A stretch of 9,571 nucleotides of DNA from Campylobacterales bacterium (GTDB taxonomy: Bacteria; Campylobacterota; Campylobacteria; Campylobacterales; SZUA-545), in assembly GCA_025800305.1 (NCBI GenBank), contig JAOXRY010000324.1, forward strand, positions 1-9,571, written 5' to 3'. The translations under genes and the position numbers were made by a program. Position 1 is the first letter of the stretch. Each line of letters starts with the position of its first letter. This document shows, one piece after another, positions 6,355-9,571 of this stretch. Below the pieces are notes generated by a model. The model did not search any database. It was given only the letters and a program-made list of their open reading frames with translations, and had not been told where the DNA came from.

Positions 6355-6380
6355 TTTAAAATTCATTAGCTTATTTTAAA
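6355..6380. repeat. AT-only inverted repeat in the divergent intergenic region
   Basis: TTTAAAAT (6355-6362) and ATTTTAAA (6373-6380) are perfect 8-bp arms with a 10-nt spacer, so the arm centres are 18 bp apart, similar to dimeric regulator sites. The surrounding DNA is extremely AT-rich, so chance occurrence is likely. The rest of the region 6286-6458 shows many T-tracts and no credible gene. Confidence 0.3.
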
Positions 6381-6466
6381 TTACATTTTTTGTGAAAAAT
6401 TTTTAGTCAATTTTTGCATTTTTTTCATCTCCATTAACCACAACTAATTATCCAACATTTATATTA

Positions 6467-7465
6467 ATGGTAAAATTAATTATGGAATTTTTTAGAAAAG
6501 AAAAAGATTACGCTATTTGCCTTTTATGTAGTCACTACTGCAAATTAAAAGATAGTCAACAAGGCATTTGTGGGGTCAATCAAAATATTGACTCTCAAAT
6601 AAAAAACCTTGTTTATGGCTATCCATCTGCTATAAATATAGATCCTATAGAGAAAAAACCTCTTTATCATTTTCTACCGACTTCTAAGTCTTTTTCCCTT
6701 GGAACTATTGGATGTAATTTCAAATGCCCTTTTTGTCAAAATTGGTCCATGTCGCAAAAGCGAAAACTTTCCACTGACAGGTACTTTACTCCTACTCAAA
6801 TTTCTAATCTGGCAAAAGAGCATAATTGTCAATCTATCTCTTACACATATAACGAACCATCAATTTTTTATCCATATATAAGAGATATTGTATTTGAAGC
6901 AAAAAAATTATCAATTAAAAATATTTTTGTTTCCAATGGCTTTGAGAGCAAAGAGGTTATTAGTGATATGAAAGATCTTATTGATGGGATAAATGTAGAT
7001 CTTAAGTCGTTCAACATTGATTACTATAAAAAATCTCTTGGAGGAGATCTTAAAACTCTTTTAAATAATTTAATACTTTTAAAAAAAATTATGTGGGTTG
7101 AAGTAACCACTCTTATTGTTCCAACAAGGAACGATTCTCAAAAAGAACTAAGAGAAATTGGTCAGTTTATATATAATGAACTAGGAGCGGACACACCTTG
7201 GCATCTTTCTGGTTTTCATCCCAATTTTCAAGAACAAAGCCTTCCTTCTACCAGTGTTGAGTCTTTAAAAAAAGCTTACAGTATTGGTAAAGAGATAGGA
7301 CTTAAATATGTCTACATAGGAAATGTTGGGCTGGAAAATCCAACAATCTGTCCCAAATGTCAGACAACATTAATAGAGAGAAAATACTTTAATGTAACAA
7401 AAAATATTCTTACCAAAGGTTCTTGTCCAAGGTGTGACAATAAAATTGAAGGAGTTTTTTTATGA
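6467..7465 (+). CDS. amrS: Radical SAM protein of the AmmeMemoRadiSam (AmrS) family
   Basis: A 332-residue cytoplasmic protein. The radical SAM signature CxxxCxxC is at Cys83, Cys87 and Cys90 (GCNFKCPFCQNW); these ligate the 4Fe-4S cluster that cleaves S-adenosylmethionine. An N-terminal cysteine cluster (Cys18, Cys21, Cys25, Cys35), DPIEKKPLYHFLP (59-71), the SYTYNEPSIF motif and PWHLSGFHPNF are characteristic of the AmrS group, related to pyruvate formate-lyase activases. The C-terminus has a zinc-ribbon-like CxxC pair (Cys295/Cys298 and Cys320/Cys323). The family substrate is not established; its usual partners (AMMECR1 and Memo homologues) are not in this window. Start uncertain: the outer ATG is used, but ATG 6482 is equally plausible, and neither has a Shine-Dalgarno. 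It overlaps pgeF by ATGA. Confidence 0.88.
   Translation: MVKLIMEFFRKEKDYAICLLCSHYCKLKDSQQGICGVNQNIDSQIKNLVYGYPSAINIDPIEKKPLYHFLPTSKSFSLGTIGCNFKCPFCQNWSMSQKRKLSTDRYFTPTQISNLAKEHNCQSISYTYNEPSIFYPYIRDIVFEAKKLSIKNIFVSNGFESKEVISDMKDLIDGINVDLKSFNIDYYKKSLGGDLKTLLNNLILLKKIMWVEVTTLIVPTRNDSQKELREIGQFIYNELGADTPWHLSGFHPNFQEQSLPSTSVESLKKAYSIGKEIGLKYVYIGNVGLENPTICPKCQTTLIERKYFNVTKNILTKGSCPRCDNKIEGVFL
6468..6476 (+). promoter_or_regulatory. Possible extended -10 of the amrS-pgeF promoter
   Basis: TGG followed by TAAAAT (6471-6476) resembles an extended -10 element. No good -35 is seen at the expected distance (TTATCC at 6448-6453 is poor). If it is used, transcription would start around 6482, at the second ATG of the gene. 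A TATATT at 6460-6465 is another candidate. Weak evidence in AT-rich DNA. Confidence 0.3.
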
Positions 7466-8151
7466 AAGATCTGTTAATTAAATTTACTACTAAAGCAGAT
7501 GGAAACATCGCTTTTCATGTAGGTGACAATAAATCCAATGTCATTAAAAACCATGAAAAATTAGCAAGAAAATTAAACTATGATGTGAACTCTCTTGTTT
7601 GGATGAAGCAAATACATGGAAATGATGTTGTCACAGTTGATGAAAACATAGACTTTCAAAATCCGCCAACTTGTGACTCTTTGATTACTAATATTAAAAA
7701 TAAGCCTCTTATGGTTATGGTTGCAGACTGTACCCCTATTCTTTTTTATGATGAGAAACAAAAAGCTATTGGAGCTATTCATGCAGGAAGAGCTGGGGCT
7801 TTTTTGAATATTGTGAAAGAGACTGCTTTGAAGATGGCAAAAACTTATGGAACTAAAATCGAAGATCTAAAAGTCCATTTGGGAACTTCTATAAAAAACT
7901 GTTGCTATCAAGTTAATGAAGAGATCGAAAAAGAAGCTAATAGTTTGGGGTATGGTTTTTCAATAAGCAAAACTGGTAATGGGATCTTTCTAGATGTTAA
8001 TAAGATTTTAAATAAACAGTTGAAAGATCTAGGGATTACAGATATTGAAGAGAGTGGTTCTTGTAGTTCCTGTGAAAGTGATTCTCTTTTTTCTTATAGA
8101 AAAGATAAAGAGAAACAAGGGAGAATGGCTGGAGTTATTATGATGAAATAA
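7462..8151 (+). CDS. pgeF: PgeF/YfiH/LACC1-family protein (peptidoglycan editing factor, laccase-like domain)
   Basis: A 229-residue single-domain protein of the DUF152/YfiH family, without signal peptide, so cytoplasmic. Metal-site residues are in place: His52 (MKQIHGNDV), Cys90 (VADCTP) and His107 (AIHAG); the 17-residue spacing between Cys and the second His matches E. coli YfiH and human LACC1. SYRKD and GRMAGVIMM near the end are also typical. The usual HAGWRG is HAGRAG here. In E. coli the protein prevents L-Ser entering the peptidoglycan stem; other members act on purine nucleosides, and older databases call them polyphenol oxidases. Its activity here is therefore not certain. The ATG overlaps the amrS stop (ATGA), with AAGGAG (7449-7454) 7 nt upstream, so co-expression is very likely. 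Confidence 0.9.
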   Translation: MKDLLIKFTTKADGNIAFHVGDNKSNVIKNHEKLARKLNYDVNSLVWMKQIHGNDVVTVDENIDFQNPPTCDSLITNIKNKPLMVMVADCTPILFYDEKQKAIGAIHAGRAGAFLNIVKETALKMAKTYGTKIEDLKVHLGTSIKNCCYQVNEEIEKEANSLGYGFSISKTGNGIFLDVNKILNKQLKDLGITDIEESGSCSSCESDSLFSYRKDKEKQGRMAGVIMMK

Positions 8152-8155
8152 CTCC
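8131..8155. terminator. Perfect inverted repeat across the convergent pgeF/cheV ends
   Basis: Arms GGAGTTATT (8131-8139) and AATAACTCC (8147-8155) pair perfectly over 9 bp around a 7-nt loop. The repeat covers the last codons and stop of pgeF and reaches the last base of the cheV stop codon. Only 3 nt separate the two genes, so this hairpin is the only candidate shared 3' end structure. It has no immediate U-tract on either strand, so it is not a classical intrinsic terminator; it may act as a bidirectional pause, barrier or mRNA end-stabiliser. Confidence 0.45.
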
Positions 8156-9075
8156 TATGTTCTCATATTTGTTTTAATTGCTTTTATAAAGTTTTCTGGA
8201 TCTGTCTTACCTATAAAACCAACAGAGCCTAACTTCTCAGTTTTGATTTTTACACCCTTATCTGACATACTACTATTAACAACTATTGGAATATCTTTTA
8301 ATTTTTTACTTTCTATTATGTGGGAGATAACTTGATAACCATCTTTGTGAGGCATTTCAAGATCTGTAATGATAAGTCCTATATTATCAATCTCTTCTTG
8401 AGTTAAAGAATCTAAATGGGTAATAATCTTTTGCCCATCTTCAAATACTTTATAATCAATTTTAGTATCAGACAAAATTTCTTCAATAATCGCTCTTGCA
8501 CTTCTACTATCTTCTGCAACAAGAAGTGTTTTGTCTGATTGAAGTCCGTCTTTTGCAACAGTCTGAACAGTATCGTCCATACCAAATACATCTGTTAAAA
8601 GTTGTTCAACATCTAAAACCCTACAGACAACATCCTCTCCTTTCACTTTTATAAGTGCAGAATAGGTAACAAAGTTGTCATTGTGATCACTGGTTTGAAG
8701 ACTCTCAACATTTACATTAAAAATATTTTCAATATCAAAAATAGGAAAAGCTATGATTTTTCTATTGTATTCACATACAACTGTTTCCATATAGGTATTT
8801 TCCTCTTTGTACATTCCTAACCATCTTTCAATGTTTAGAAGTGGAATAATTTGCTTGTGATAATTAATATATCCCTCTAAGATCTCACTGGTTTCGCCAT
8901 TTTTAATCTCATTTTTTACAACTTTATATCTTTTGTAATCTTCTATTGATTTAATTTTTGATACATTGATTCCATAATACTCTTTATCATTAAGCTGAAA
9001 AAGCATAATTTGCATTACATTATTCATGTGGGACTTTGTCATATTTGAGACACGAGAGATAGTGTTAGAGCTCAT
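8155..9075 (-). CDS. cheV: Chemotaxis coupling protein CheV (CheW-like domain plus receiver domain)
   Basis: A 306-residue soluble signalling protein. The N-terminal CheW-like domain (about 20-165) begins with MLFQLNDKEYYGINVSKIKSI and has the IIPLLNIERWLG motif; it would couple chemoreceptors to the kinase CheA. The C-terminal receiver domain (about 183-303) has the acidic pair Glu188/Asp189, the phosphoacceptor Asp238 (IITDLEMP), Ser268 at the position of CheY Thr87, and Lys290. Spacings from Asp238 to Ser268 (30) and Lys290 (52) equal those of CheY. Phosphorylation probably tunes receptor coupling, as proposed for other CheV proteins. The ATG at 9075 follows the ddl stop by 3 nt, with AAGG 8 nt upstream, so it is probably co-translated with ddl. 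The stop is 3 nt from pgeF. Confidence 0.95.
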   Translation of the reverse strand: MSSNTISRVSNMTKSHMNNVMQIMLFQLNDKEYYGINVSKIKSIEDYKRYKVVKNEIKNGETSEILEGYINYHKQIIPLLNIERWLGMYKEENTYMETVVCEYNRKIIAFPIFDIENIFNVNVESLQTSDHNDNFVTYSALIKVKGEDVVCRVLDVEQLLTDVFGMDDTVQTVAKDGLQSDKTLLVAEDSRSARAIIEEILSDTKIDYKVFEDGQKIITHLDSLTQEEIDNIGLIITDLEMPHKDGYQVISHIIESKKLKDIPIVVNSSMSDKGVKIKTEKLGSVGFIGKTDPENFIKAIKTNMRT

Positions 9076-9078
9076 TAC

Positions 9079-9571
9079 TTACGCCTTTCCTTTTGCACTT
9101 TGTATTGAGTTTATATATTTGTACGACACTGGAATCTTCTGATATTTTGGAAGATTTTCTACTAATTGTGATATTATACCACCAAAATCATCAAAAAGAT
9201 AGTTAGCAAGGCTTCCAGGAATAGGATTTATCTCATTTAGATAGACTTTTCCTTCATCTACAAAGAAATCACATCTTATAATACTTCCTTGAAAAAGTGG
9301 GTCGTAGATCTTTTTAAAAGCCTCTCTCATCTGGTCTTTTAGCTCCTTGGAGATCTCAGCTTCATTAACAGAGCTGGATCTTGAAAAGTCTAAATACTTT
9401 TTATCAAAATCTAAATGACCATCTTTTGAAGGCTCTTCTACAATACTAAAAAGAAACTCATCGCCAACTTTACATCCTGCTAAGTTATACTCTTTAATTC
9501 CTTTTTTAAATGGCTCTACCAAAACTTCATTATCAAACTCAAAAGCTGTATCTTTTCCATAATCTAGGTCT
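9079..9571 (-). CDS. ddl: D-alanine--D-alanine ligase, C-terminal part (cut by window edge)
   Basis: The last 163 residues of an ATP-grasp ligase; the frame is open to the right edge, so the N-terminus lies outside. It would join two D-Ala molecules with ATP for the peptidoglycan precursor, in the cytoplasm. Visible features: EVLVEPFKKGIKEYNLAGC (the ATP-grasp strand, like EFTVA in E. coli), and IIRCDFF with YLNEIN, giving the Asp, Glu and Asn that bind magnesium (E. coli Asp257, Glu270, Asn272). The following loop is NPIPGSLANYLF where E. coli has NTSPGMTSHSL; this variant resembles the Campylobacter enzyme. A TTG at 9522..9520 is an internal Leu codon, not the start. The gene ends GCG TAA, 3 nt before cheV. 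Confidence 0.9.
   Translation of the reverse strand, partial: DLDYGKDTAFEFDNEVLVEPFKKGIKEYNLAGCKVGDEFLFSIVEEPSKDGHLDFDKKYLDFSRSSSVNEAEISKELKDQMREAFKKIYDPLFQGSIIRCDFFVDEGKVYLNEINPIPGSLANYLFDDFGGIISQLVENLPKYQKIPVSYKYINSIQSAKGKA

Noticed and set aside
6328..6369. Small plus-strand frame of 13 codons (MAIKWIFYIFKIH) in the intergenic region
   Set aside because: Very short, no Shine-Dalgarno, and expected by chance in AT-rich DNA.
6385..6400. Small inverted repeat ATTTTT/AAAAAT as a terminator
   Set aside because: Only six A-T pairs, and it lies between divergent genes where no transcript is expected to end.
7573..7782. Minus-strand open frame of 69 codons inside pgeF
   Set aside because: Antisense to the conserved PgeF active-site region; no supporting signal.
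9520..9522. TTG at 9522 as the start of a 147-residue gene
   Set aside because: The frame stays open to the window edge with ATP-grasp sequence (DYGKDTAFEFDNEVL) before it, so TTG is an internal Leu codon of ddl.

Overview
The window looks like a chromosomal segment of a low-GC member of the Campylobacterota (epsilonproteobacteria). The evidence is the protein sequences: uL16 starting MLMPKRTKYR, uL3 starting MEYIVEKIGMSRT, the Campylobacter-like end of D-Ala-D-Ala ligase, a CheV with a receiver domain, and a cysteine-rich uS14. The genus cannot be fixed from this alone; Sulfurimonas-, Sulfurovum- or Arcobacter-like bacteria are all possible. Both ends of the window cut through genes.

Region 1 (1-6171, minus strand) is the S10 cluster running into the spc cluster, in the classical order rpsJ-rplC-rplD-rplW-rplB-rpsS-rplV-rpsC-rplP-rpmC-rpsQ-rplN-rplX-rplE-rpsN and the first bases of rpsH. 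All genes are intact and packed tightly: gaps are 0 to 12 nt, several junctions overlap (TAATG, TAGTG, ATGA, and 14 nt at rplP/rpmC), and most Shine-Dalgarno sites lie inside the end of the gene before. Translational coupling is therefore likely throughout. Several starts need trimming from the longest open frame (rpsJ, rplC, rpmC), and rpsQ starts with GTG.

Region 2 (6172-6466) is a very AT-rich divergent intergenic region. It holds a convincing sigma70-type promoter for the ribosomal operon (TTGCCT, 17 nt, TAGTAT with an extended TGA, and A-tracts at UP-element distance). The leader is only about 44 nt, which leaves no room for the long L4-responsive leader known from E. coli. It also holds two inverted repeats, many T-tracts and a weak promoter candidate for the rightward genes.

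Region 3 (6467-8151, plus strand) is a two-gene unit coupled by an ATGA overlap: a radical SAM enzyme of the AmmeMemoRadiSam (AmrS) family and a PgeF/YfiH/LACC1-family protein. It ends only 3 nt from the convergent cheV stop codon, and a perfect 9-bp inverted repeat spans that junction.

Region 4 (8155-9571, minus strand) holds cheV (CheW-like domain plus receiver domain) directly downstream of ddl, whose N-terminal part lies beyond the right edge. ddl and pgeF both concern the alanine-containing part of peptidoglycan precursors, so their closeness may be meaningful, although they are on opposite strands.

No mobile elements, tRNAs, rRNAs or CRISPR arrays were seen. The window is mostly conserved housekeeping sequence. 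The less ordinary points are the recurrent GGCGTAA stop/Shine-Dalgarno junctions, the convergent hairpin, the compact S10 promoter, and the radical SAM gene without its usual partners nearby.
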